39,058 nucleotides of DNA from contig CAWHBM010000002.1 in the NCBI GenBank assembly GCA_963827725.1, positions 1-39,058 on the forward strand, read 5' to 3'. This DNA comes from VAXT01 sp963827725. Lineage in GTDB: Bacteria > Actinomycetota > Thermoleophilia > Gaiellales > Gaiellaceae. This document shows positions 16,752-23,323 of the stretch, one piece after another; the first letter of the stretch is position 1; each line of letters starts with the position of its first letter. The notes beneath the pieces were generated by a model. That model saw only the letters and a program-made list of their open reading frames with translations, searched no databases and was not told the origin of the DNA. A program made the translations under genes and the position numbers.

Positions 16752-16819
16752 TGAGCAACTCCCATCCATCCGTTGATCCCGCGTTCCAGAGCGACGCTAG
16801 CGTTCGGGAAATCGAGGGT

Positions 16820-16869
16820 CATCGCCCACAAGCCGAGTTCACCCGGGTGAAAGGCGGGCTCGGGCGATG
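16820..16869. promoter_or_regulatory. Perfectly symmetric divergent palindrome-box element
   Basis: TTCACCCGGGTGAA at 16838-16851. GGGCGATG stands ten bases away on both strands: plus 16862-16869, and minus as the complement of 16820-16827. It faces the DUF1059-like gene (plus) and the mini-DUF6325/COG0523 unit (minus). One of the two clearest copies in the window. Confidence 0.8.
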
Positions 16870-16911
16870 TGGCGAGGCCCGCGCTGTCCCAGGATCAGGC
16901 CGATCGGAACG

Positions 16912-17133
16912 ATGAGCGCGCGGAAACGGATCCGAGCGGTCAAATGCATGGACTGCGAAGCCGTACTTTCGGCCGAGGACGAGGCTGCGTTGGTCGACGT
17001 CCTTGGCAAGCACTACGTCGACGCGTACCGGCGACTTCCGATGACCGAGGACAAGATCCGCGAGCAGGTCTCCGCTCTGCTCGCGCTGCTGATCGACGGT
17101 AACGGTCCGGCCCCGCTCGACCCGCCCGCCTGA
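16912..17133 (+). CDS. DUF1059-like small protein
   Basis: Protein of 73 residues with VKCMDCEAVLSAEDEAALVD, then a helix, MTEDKIREQVSALLA and a short Pro-rich end. The order Cys-x2-Cys, acidic helix, and MT(E/D)...I/L helix resembles DUF1059 small proteins, but the identification is tentative. The upstream ATG at 16867 lies inside the GGGCGATG box, so it is rejected as a start. No strong Shine-Dalgarno sequence is visible. The next gene has its own palindrome element immediately after this stop. Confidence 0.65.
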   Translation: MSARKRIRAVKCMDCEAVLSAEDEAALVDVLGKHYVDAYRRLPMTEDKIREQVSALLALLIDGNGPAPLDPPA

Positions 17134-17138
17134 CAGCA

Positions 17139-17170
17139 CTCACCCGGGTGAACACGAAGCGCGGGCGATG
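17139..17170 (+). promoter_or_regulatory. One-sided palindrome-box promoter element
   Basis: CTCACCCGGGTGAA (17139-17152) has one base off the palindrome. GGGCGATG (17163-17170) follows ten bases later on the plus strand only. The minus side reads CGGGCGGG, and no gene starts in that direction. It faces DedA at 17268. Confidence 0.72.
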
Positions 17171-17267
17171 AAGGAGCGCGCCGCCGCTTCTAGCATGGCG
17201 CCCGACATGCCGCTGGCGCGGCGTCGGCGCCCGGCCGACCCGGTAGCGAGAAGACGGGAGCACGACG

Positions 17268-18026
17268 ATGGCAGTCGATCTCGAGGAGCAGGAGTCTTTC
17301 TGGAGACGACACCGGATCCTCGTTGGATTCGCTGTCCTCCTGGTCGTGATCGTCGCTCTCCAGCTCCTGGACCAGGGAGACGTGGCCGAGTGGCTCGCAG
17401 ACGCGCCGGAGCAATGGGCTTACGTCGCGTGTTTCCTGCTCGTCTGGTTCGATGCGGTCATACCGATCTTCCCCGGCGAGACGACATTGAGCGCCGCTTC
17501 GACGCTCGCCGCAGAGGGAGCCCTCGAGCTCGAGCTCGTCATGCTGGCCGGCGCACTCGGCGCGATCGTCGGAGACTCCTCGCTCTTCTGGATCGCCCGC
17601 AAGAGCGCCGACAAAGTGGAAGGTCAGCTCGACAAGGCACTGGAGAACTCGAAGGTCCGCACTGCTTGGGACGCTCTCGACCGCTCTCCCGGCCTCTTGA
17701 TCATCGCCGGGCGCTACGTCCCGGGGATGCGATTCGCCGTCAACGCGTCCATGGGGCTCTCCGGCATCCCCTACCGCCGTTTCCTCCTCTGGTCGGTCAT
17801 CGGTGGAGTCCTGTGGTCGGTCTACACGTGCGCGCTGGCCTACAACGTGGCGACCACGCTCTCGGGCTACCCGCTCGCGTCGCTCGTTATCTCCTCGCTC
17901 ATCACGTCCGCCGCGTTGGCGGCGATTTACTTCGTCGACCGTCGTAGGAGGAGAGGCGCGGAGACCGCGGAGCCGCTCGATGCGGAGCCGGCGATCCCGT
18001 CCAGCACGGCCGGATCTGACGGGTGA
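17268..18026 (+). CDS. DedA family membrane protein (second copy)
   Basis: Protein of 252 residues, clearly a paralogue of 3416-4180. It shares DAVIPIFPGETTL, the GALGAIVGDSSLFWIARK region, GRYVPGMRFAVNASMGLS and IPYRRFLLWSVIGGVLWS. About five hydrophobic segments and a basic C-terminal tail are visible. DedA members act at the cytoplasmic membrane in lipid translocation or envelope stress tolerance. The ATG follows GGGAG. The next gene, YihY-like, starts 75 bases later on the same strand, so they are probably one unit started at the 17139 element. Two copies within 14 kb suggest duplication inside the island. Confidence 0.93.
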   Translation: MAVDLEEQESFWRRHRILVGFAVLLVVIVALQLLDQGDVAEWLADAPEQWAYVACFLLVWFDAVIPIFPGETTLSAASTLAAEGALELELVMLAGALGAIVGDSSLFWIARKSADKVEGQLDKALENSKVRTAWDALDRSPGLLIIAGRYVPGMRFAVNASMGLSGIPYRRFLLWSVIGGVLWSVYTCALAYNVATTLSGYPLASLVISSLITSAALAAIYFVDRRRRRGAETAEPLDAEPAIPSSTAGSDG

Positions 18027-18101
18027 GGGCACAGGAGCACGCCCCCTCGAGCCAGCCTTCCGTCGTGATGAGACAGGCCGAGCCGTTGGAAGGAAGCGAC
18101 G

Positions 18102-19049
18102 ATGAGGACGCCGAGGATCGACGACCCGATCTCGGGGGATCGTGACGGAGCCCCTGACGCAGGCCTCTCCGATCGCCTGCGCGTCAGGCTGACGGCCGCC
18201 AGGGCGAGCGCGAAAGGCGCGAGCGAACGGCATGTCTCGGTCGCGGTCCCCTTCCACGCAGCTGAACGAAACCGGCGCGTGGCGGCGAGCGTTCTCGCGG
18301 GAGGGATCGCCTATCGGCTATTCCTGTGGTTGCTGCCGTTCGGCTTGATCGTCGGAGGCGCGCTGGGCCTCATGGATGCGGACAGCACCGAGGAGGCAGT
18401 TGAGGGCGGTGGCCTTCCGGCGGCGGTCACCAACGCGATCGGCGACGCCGCGCGTGCGGCGGACTCCGAGTGGTGGTGGCTCCTCGCGGTCGGCGTGCCC
18501 TTGCTCCTCTGGGCGGGATACACGGGCACGAAGGCGGTGCAACTCATTCATTCGCTCGTCTGGGACGAGCCCCCTCCGCGGACCAAGCCACTGAAGGGAT
18601 CGCTTGCCTTCACGGGTGTCGTGTGTGCGTTCATGGCCGCGGTCGCATTCACCTGGTGGCTGCGCGAAGAAACATGGATCGTGGGCCTCCTCGCCGCCAC
18701 GGTCACCATCGCACCGCTGGCGGGGCTGTGGCTCTGGGCCTCTCTTCGCCTTCCGCACGGGGACGCTTCCTGGCGGGCACTGCTACCCGGAGCTCTCGTC
18801 GTCGGGATCGGGTTTCAGGCACTTCACGAGGTGATCGTCAGATTCCTCGTGCCGAAGCTCGAGAAGTCGACCTCGCTGTACGGCGCTCTCGGCGCCGTGA
18901 CGACGCTCCTCTTCTTCATGTACGTCGTCGGGAGGCTCGTCGTCACCGCACCCATTCTCAACAGCTCGCTTCACGACGAGCTCCGCAAGCAGGACGATGA
19001 GCCCCGGGACGAGGGGAAGACCCGTCCGCCGGGGGCTTCACCCGGGTGA
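18102..19049 (+). CDS. YihY/BrkB family inner-membrane protein
   Basis: Protein of 315 residues with about six transmembrane helices. The N-terminal amphipathic stretch VPFHAAERNRRVAASVLAGG, then LAGGIAYRLFLWLLPF, and the C-terminal GALGAVTTLLFFMYVVGRLV are typical of the YihY/virulence factor BrkB family. Function is not established; despite old names it is not an RNase. The ATG follows GGAAGGAAG. Its stop codon lies within the palindrome at 19037-19050, so the next unit's control site overlaps the gene end. The C-terminal tail is charged and disordered. Confidence 0.88.
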   Translation: MRTPRIDDPISGDRDGAPDAGLSDRLRVRLTAARASAKGASERHVSVAVPFHAAERNRRVAASVLAGGIAYRLFLWLLPFGLIVGGALGLMDADSTEEAVEGGGLPAAVTNAIGDAARAADSEWWWLLAVGVPLLLWAGYTGTKAVQLIHSLVWDEPPPRTKPLKGSLAFTGVVCAFMAAVAFTWWLREETWIVGLLAATVTIAPLAGLWLWASLRLPHGDASWRALLPGALVVGIGFQALHEVIVRFLVPKLEKSTSLYGALGAVTTLLFFMYVVGRLVVTAPILNSSLHDELRKQDDEPRDEGKTRPPGASPG

Positions 19050-19068
19050 ACACGTCCGGCGGGCGATG
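19037..19068 (+). promoter_or_regulatory. One-sided palindrome-box promoter element overlapping the YihY stop
   Basis: TTCACCCGGGTGAA (19037-19050) contains the TGA stop of the YihY gene. GGGCGATG (19061-19068) follows after ten bases on the plus strand only. It faces the Gly-Pro repeat gene at 19197, leaving a leader of about 128 bases. Confidence 0.72.
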
Positions 19069-19196
19069 CGCGCGGCATGGCCATAGCGCGATCCTCCAAA
19101 TCGACACCGTCGGCCGTGTCACCCGGCCGGCCCCCACGGGCCCGGCCATCCCCGCACGCAGGCCGAGCACGTAGTCGACGCCACGGAGGTGTTCAC

Positions 19197-19373
19197 ATGG
19201 TGAGAGAAGCTCGCCCGAGACCCGGCCCAGCCGGTCCAGGTGGCCCCGGCCCCGGACCCGGCGGTCCAGGACGCCCCGGCCCCGGACCCGGCGGTCCAGG
19301 ACGCCCCGGCCCCGGACCCGGCGGTCCAGGACGCCCCGGCCCCGGACCCGGCCGTCCAGGCCCCGGACGCTGA
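19197..19373 (+). CDS. Gly-Pro-Arg tandem repeat small protein
   Basis: Protein of 58 residues composed almost only of Gly, Pro and Arg. After MVREARPRPGPAG it repeats a ten-residue unit (GGPGRPGPGP type) four times, then ends RPGPGR. It should be unfolded or polyproline/collagen-like and positively charged. GGAGG stands seven bases before the ATG, which supports real translation. No family is recognised. The preceding in-frame ATG at 19077 has no ribosome site. It is first in the unit started at the 19037 element. A near-perfect hairpin follows the stop. Confidence 0.6.
   Translation: MVREARPRPGPAGPGGPGPGPGGPGRPGPGPGGPGRPGPGPGGPGRPGPGPGRPGPGR
19233..19352. repeat. Four tandem 30-bp coding repeats
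   Basis: Four consecutive 30-bp units at 19233, 19263, 19293 and 19323; units 2-4 are identical and unit 1 differs at two bases. A partial fifth follows. Each begins GGTCCAGG and ends CCCCGGACCCGGC. The length preserves frame, so copy number can change the protein by ten residues at a time. Confidence 0.9.
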
Positions 19374-19385
19374 TTAGGGACAGCT

Positions 19386-19413
19386 GAGGAGGTCACCGAT
19401 CGGTGGCCTCCTC
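19386..19413 (+). terminator. Hairpin after the Gly-Pro repeat gene
   Basis: GAGGAGG...CCTCCTC with ACCGATCGGT in the centre gives an almost perfect 28-base inverted repeat; the one irregular pair is U-G in RNA. It begins 12 bases after the stop at 19373. There is no T-tract, so it may be a terminator, an attenuator before 19466 or an mRNA-stability element. Confidence 0.5.
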
Positions 19414-19465
19414 ACATCGGCACCCCAACCATCAACGACATCCGAGGTGAGGGAAGCACGCCACC

Positions 19466-19666
19466 ATGGCCACTGCGACGACGCAAGCCTCAGGGCTTTC
19501 CAACGAGCAGCTGATCGAGGTGCTCGAGCTCGTCCACGGCGCCGAAAGCGTCGAACTGAAGCCGACGGTGCCGGCGTTCGATCGGTGCGGCCAGTTCTTC
19601 CCGACCGTGCGCGCGGCCGTCGATGCGTTCGAGAGCGGTCCGCGCTTCGCTAGGACGGCCGACTGA
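19466..19666 (+). CDS. 66-residue chimeric protein: CYTH-like head, STAS-like tail
   Basis: The first half (LSNEQLIEVLELVHGAESVE, then LKPTVPA) resembles the N-terminal start of actinobacterial CYTH-type proteins, from memory of that family. The second half (QFFPTVRAAVDAFESG) matches the end of the STAS domain of the SulP protein in this window (LFPTVRAAVAAFESAH). Neither domain is complete, so this looks like a deletion product joining two gene ends. GAGGGAAG lies about 10 bases before the ATG, so it may still be made. It lies downstream of the Gly-Pro gene and its hairpin. Confidence 0.55.
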   Translation: MATATTQASGLSNEQLIEVLELVHGAESVELKPTVPAFDRCGQFFPTVRAAVDAFESGPRFARTAD

Positions 19667-19687
19667 GCGTGCCGCTCGCGCGACGGC

Positions 19688-19701
19688 TTCACCCGGGTGG
19701 A
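19688..19701. promoter_or_regulatory. Degenerate copy of the island palindrome
   Basis: TTCACCCGGGTGGA, the same variant as at 2511-2524. There is no GGGCGATG-like box at ten bases on either strand. It lies between the convergent ends of the genes at 19666 and 19734, so a promoter role is unlikely. Confidence 0.4.
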
Positions 19702-19733
19702 CGCCCGGTGCGCTCAGCGCGACCCACGACCGC

Positions 19734-22019
19734 TCAGATCAGCGCGAGCTCGTGTGCTCGCGCGAGAGCATCCTGCCGTGAGGAGGCGCCCAGCTTGCGG
19801 TAGATCGACTTCGTATGGGAGTGGATCGTGTTGTAAGAGAGAAAGAGCGCGGCGCCGATTTCACGCTTCGTCAGCCGCTCGTCGAGCAACCGCAGGACGT
19901 CCCGCTCGCGGTCGGTGAGCTCGTCGGCCTCACTCGTCCTGCGGATCGGCCGGCCGAGGATGACCGTCGTCTCCTCGAGACGCCGGCGGAGGATCCCCGG
20001 ATCGCCGCTTCCCTCGATGATGCCGGCCGCCTCCGCGAGGAGCTCACGACCCTCATCGGATCGCTTGAGGGCTCTCCGAACTGGTGCGAGCGCGAGGAGG
20101 CACTCGGCCAGAGGAAGGGGGTCCTGCCGGGCTCGCAGTCGCTCCAGAGCTTGCGTGAGCACCCGATCGGCCTCGTCGAGCTCGCCTCGGTCGGCGAGCA
20201 CGCGGCCCAGGACAACCTGCGACAGGGCGAGGTGGCTGAGGCCAGAGAGTCGCCTCGTTTCGGCGATCTCGAGTGCGGCGAGCGCGTGTTGCTCTGCCAC
20301 GTCGGGCTCGCCCTCGGCCAATGCGACGGCCGCGAGCACGGATCGGGCGTCGGCGGCAGTCGTCCACATCTCGAGCTCGGGAGCGTCCTCGGCTGCTTGC
20401 TCCACGAGCGGCCTTGCCTCGAGCGGATTATCGGCGAGGTAGCACGCCCAGGCGAGGAGCACCCGGCCAACGGTCTGCCAGACAGCAGTGCCATCAGTCT
20501 CGAGCTCGAGCCCACGGCGCGCCGCTCGCAGCTGCTCCGCAACGTCGCCCCCGACGAAGCTGGCCCGGAGAAGGCTGGCCGCGGCCTCGACAGAAGCTGC
20601 GCCATCCGGAAGCGGGCCTGACCACTCGGCCGCGAGAGCGTCCCGGCTTGCGTGCAGCGACCCAGGGTAATCACCGACGAGCCGCAGCAGCCAGGCCCGG
20701 GCGATGCAAAGCGGAGCGTCTGCTCGAAGAACGTCCTTGGGGAACTCGTCGATCCAGTCGAGAATCGTCCCCGGCGCCTCCGGCCCGGCGAGCGTCAGCC
20801 AGTTCGCGGAGAGGAGCCTGGCCGCCTGGCCGTACTCCTGCGCCGCCAGAGCTTGGTGGCAGGCCTCGTCGACGAGGCGCTCGCTCGCCAGCCAGTCGAA
20901 GGCGCGGCGCCTGAGCTCCGGCACACGTTCGGGAGAGCGGAGCATCAACTCGCGGTAGAGGAACTCCCGGAAGATCGAGTGATACCGGTACCACTCACGG
21001 CGTTCGTCGAGCGGACCGAGGAACAGGTCCTCCTTCTCGAGCTCGCAAAGAAGTTGAGTCGACCCCTCGCGGTCGAGCACGGCGTCGCAGAGGTCACCGG
21101 ACATGCGGTCGAGGATCGACGTATCCAGGAGAAAGGAGCGCCGATCGGAGTCCAACTCGTCCAACACGACCTCCGAGAGGTAGTCGACAACGAACCGATT
21201 CGAGCCGCCAAAGCGTTCGAGGAAATCCTCACGGTCGTCGCGGTCGCGAAGCGACCGGCCCGCGAGTGCAACGATGGCCGGCCAGCCCTCGGTTCGGGCA
21301 TGAAGCAGCGCGAGGGCTTCGGGCGTGAGATCGAGTCGCAGGGTCGCGTTCATGAGCGCGTCGACTTCATCGAGACGAAAGGCGAGCTCGTCCGCACGCA
21401 GCTCGAGCAGGTCACCGTTCGCACGCAGCCGACCGAAGGTGAACGGGGGATCCTGCCGCGACACCACCGCGAGCTGGACGCCCGGAGGCATGAGCTCCAG
21501 GAACGAGGCGATCGAGGCGTGGGAGGCCGACTCCTTGATGAAGTGGTAGTCGTCGAGAACGATGACCAGCTCGCGGTCGATCGCCTCGAGTACTTCGGCG
21601 ACCTGGGCGGCCATCGTGCTTGGCTCGGCCGCGGCCAGCCGGGACTCCAGTCGCTCGGCAGTCGGCGCGAAGCTCGGCTCCGCGCGACCAACGGATTCGG
21701 CAATGCAACTCCACAGCGCCGCCGGGTCGCCCATGCCCGCGCGCAGCACGACCCAGGCGAAGCGCCGGTCATCCAGCTCGCTCCACTGGAGGGCGAGCGT
21801 CGTCTTCCCGTATCCCGCCGGCGCGACGACCAGCACGAGCCGTTCACGCGACTCGACGAGCGGCGTCGTCAGCCGCTCACGCGGAACTCGGTCGGAATGT
21901 GCGACCGGAGGGGTGAGCCTGACGCTGACCGATGTAAGGCTTGGGCGGTACTGCCCGGAGCCGTTCGACATTCCGATCGACGCCCGGTCTCCCAGATCCA
22001 CTTCGGCTGCGGCGTGCAT
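19734..22019 (-). CDS. MalT-like LuxR family ATPase transcriptional regulator (second copy)
   Basis: Protein of 761 residues with P-loop APAGYGKTT (66-74), LVIVLDDYHF (Walker B), a long helical repeat region with tetratricopeptide-like character, and a C-terminal LuxR helix-turn-helix (about 700-755, with SYNTIHSHTKSIYRKL). It is a paralogue of 205-2454; the DNA-recognition segments are almost the same, so both may bind related sites. ATG 22019 is chosen because GAGGAGG lies six bases upstream; a GTG at 22076 would extend it by 19 residues. No consensus GGGCGATG box faces this gene. The nearest palindrome (22196-22229) has its box pointing the other way. Confidence 0.93.
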   Translation of the reverse strand: MHAAAEVDLGDRASIGMSNGSGQYRPSLTSVSVRLTPPVAHSDRVPRERLTTPLVESRERLVLVVAPAGYGKTTLALQWSELDDRRFAWVVLRAGMGDPAALWSCIAESVGRAEPSFAPTAERLESRLAAAEPSTMAAQVAEVLEAIDRELVIVLDDYHFIKESASHASIASFLELMPPGVQLAVVSRQDPPFTFGRLRANGDLLELRADELAFRLDEVDALMNATLRLDLTPEALALLHARTEGWPAIVALAGRSLRDRDDREDFLERFGGSNRFVVDYLSEVVLDELDSDRRSFLLDTSILDRMSGDLCDAVLDREGSTQLLCELEKEDLFLGPLDERREWYRYHSIFREFLYRELMLRSPERVPELRRRAFDWLASERLVDEACHQALAAQEYGQAARLLSANWLTLAGPEAPGTILDWIDEFPKDVLRADAPLCIARAWLLRLVGDYPGSLHASRDALAAEWSGPLPDGAASVEAAASLLRASFVGGDVAEQLRAARRGLELETDGTAVWQTVGRVLLAWACYLADNPLEARPLVEQAAEDAPELEMWTTAADARSVLAAVALAEGEPDVAEQHALAALEIAETRRLSGLSHLALSQVVLGRVLADRGELDEADRVLTQALERLRARQDPLPLAECLLALAPVRRALKRSDEGRELLAEAAGIIEGSGDPGILRRRLEETTVILGRPIRRTSEADELTDRERDVLRLLDERLTKREIGAALFLSYNTIHSHTKSIYRKLGASSRQDALARAHELALI

Positions 22020-22195
22020 CCCGGCCTCCTCTGCTCCGTGAGCCCCGAGCTCTGAGCTTCTCTCCAGGGACTGCACAAATCTCGCTGACAGAGCGATTTA
22101 CGGCAATGACGTCCGCGTGCCAATGGGCTTGGCAAGCGCATGCGGATCCTCGGGGGTGTACGCCCTACCACGGGCGCAGTATCAGGAGCCAACCA

Positions 22196-22237
22196 ACCGG
22201 GCGGGTTCACCCGGGTGAACCCGCCCGGTAGGCGATG
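22196..22237 (+). promoter_or_regulatory. 34-bp perfect palindrome with plus-strand box
   Basis: The island palindrome is extended here to a perfect 34-bp inverted repeat (22196-22229), left arm ACCGGGCGGGTTCACCC. AGGCGATG (22230-22237) follows ten bases after GTGAA on the plus strand; the minus side reads TGGTTGGC. It faces the small gene at 22305. The long symmetry could also form a strong hairpin. Confidence 0.72.
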
Positions 22238-22304
22238 TCGCTCGGGCGCGGGACTGCGAGCGTTCCTTCGACCCGTCACATGGCTTGAGGAGTTCCGAGA
22301 ACCA

Positions 22305-22529
22305 GTGCCGTCTGAGCGACGTGGCCGCGTCTATCTCATCGAGGTCCAAGGAAAGCTGTGGACCTCGCCGATCGAGGGCGTGAGCATCGAAGATCGGGGA
22401 GACGTCACGATCCTCAGCGGCGAGATCATCGACCAATCTCACCTACAGTCCGTTCTCGATCAGCTCATGAACCAAGGTGTCGAACTGATCAGTGTCAACC
22501 CGGGCCCCCGCCCGGTCGCGAACGGGTGA
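22305..22529 (+). CDS. Small conserved protein of 74 residues, paralogue of 4185-4433
   Basis: Starts with GTG, then PSERRGRVYLIEVQGKLW. It continues with PIEGVSIEDRGDVTILSGEI, DQSHLQSVLDQLMNQGVELI and SVNPG. The layout and key positions (G-x-L/I-G, P(L/I)EG, LSG/LTG, DQxxLQ, GVExxSVNP) match the protein encoded at 4185-4433. It probably forms a small alpha/beta fold; function unknown. GAGGAG is present 12 bases upstream, slightly far. It is a single-gene unit with its own palindrome element and convergent with the NarL-type regulator. Confidence 0.75.
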   Translation: MPSERRGRVYLIEVQGKLWTSPIEGVSIEDRGDVTILSGEIIDQSHLQSVLDQLMNQGVELISVNPGPRPVANG

Positions 22530-22562
22530 TCTTCGGGCCGTCCGGGCTGTCGCACGGTCGAC

Positions 22563-22579
22563 GATCCGCCTAGCGGATC
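22563..22579. terminator. Hairpin between convergent genes
   Basis: GATCCGC, CTA, GCGGATC forms a perfect 7-bp stem. It lies between the plus-strand gene ending at 22529 and the stop of the minus-strand response regulator at 22578, overlapping that stop codon. Probably a bidirectional terminator; there is no long T-tract. Confidence 0.5.
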
Positions 22580-23273
22580 ATTCGAGCCCTGGAGCCGCGG
22601 TGGCCTGATCGCCCTCTTCTGCGAGGAAGAGCAGGGAAGCCTTGACCCGCTTGCTGACATCCTCGGCGTTCGAGAGCCCGAGTTTCAGGAAGATCGAGTT
22701 GGTGTGCTTCTCGACGGCCCCCTTCGTGAGCACCAGCGACTCGGCGATGGCGCTGTTGCTCTTGCCCTGGGCAATCTGAGAGAGGACCTCGAGCTCGCGT
22801 GGCGTGAGCGTCGCGAGCGGCGAGCTCTCGCCGCGCGAGCGGGCTGCGACGAGCACCTCGACGACCCTTGGGTCGATGACCGAGCCACCCTCGGCGACCG
22901 TCTCGATCGCGTCCACGAGCTGCGCCCGATCGTGGATCCGCTCCTTGAGCATGTAACCGCGACGGTCCGACCCGAGCTCGAGGAGGGTCAGCACATGCTC
23001 CGGATCGTCGTACTGGGAGAGGACGATCACGCCGATGTCGGGATGCGTTCCTCGGAGGACGGTCGCTACGCGGATGCCTTCGTCGCCCTGGGACGGCGGC
23101 ATCCGAATGTCCGTGAGCACCACGTCCGGGCTCTCGGCCTCGACCGCCGCCAGGAGCGAGGGAAGATCGACGCAGGACGCAACGACCTCGATCTCTGCCT
23201 CGCCCGCGAGCATCTGCTCGAGGCCCTCGCGGACGATCAGATTGTCGTCGGCAAGAGCAACGCGGATCGCCAC
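22578..23273 (-). CDS. NarL/FixJ family response regulator
   Basis: Protein of 231 residues. The receiver domain has the acidic pair D9-D10, phospho-acceptor D55 (VVLTDIRMPP) and K110. The C-terminal LuxR-type helix-turn-helix (about 155-215) includes LTPRELEVLSQIAQGKSNSA and VEKHTNSIFLKLGL. It should be activated by the histidine kinase encoded 50 bases upstream and bind DNA as a dimer. GTG start; no clear Shine-Dalgarno sequence is visible. A degenerate palindrome copy lies between the kinase stop and this start. Target genes are unknown. Confidence 0.92.
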   Translation of the reverse strand: MAIRVALADDNLIVREGLEQMLAGEAEIEVVASCVDLPSLLAAVEAESPDVVLTDIRMPPSQGDEGIRVATVLRGTHPDIGVIVLSQYDDPEHVLTLLELGSDRRGYMLKERIHDRAQLVDAIETVAEGGSVIDPRVVEVLVAARSRGESSPLATLTPRELEVLSQIAQGKSNSAIAESLVLTKGAVEKHTNSIFLKLGLSNAEDVSKRVKASLLFLAEEGDQATAAPGLE

Positions 23274-23305
23274 GAGGCCATCATAAAGTCGGCGGCCGGC
23301 CCGGA

Positions 23306-23319
23306 ATCACGCGGGTGGA
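23306..23319. promoter_or_regulatory. Strongly degenerate palindrome copy
   Basis: ATCACGCGGGTGGA lies between the histidine kinase stop and the response regulator start. It keeps the CACnCGGGTG core but differs from the consensus at several positions, and has no box nearby. It may be chance. Confidence 0.25.
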
Positions 23320-23323
23320 CCAC

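Noticed and set aside
19233..19352. Tandem 30-bp repeats as a CRISPR array
   Set aside because: Units are directly adjacent without spacers and maintain a coding frame.
19193..19396. Minus-strand Gly-Pro repeat frame opposite 19197-19373
   Set aside because: The repeat codes for Gly/Pro on both strands because GGC/GCC and CCG/CGG mirror each other; only the plus strand has a ribosome site and a promoter element.
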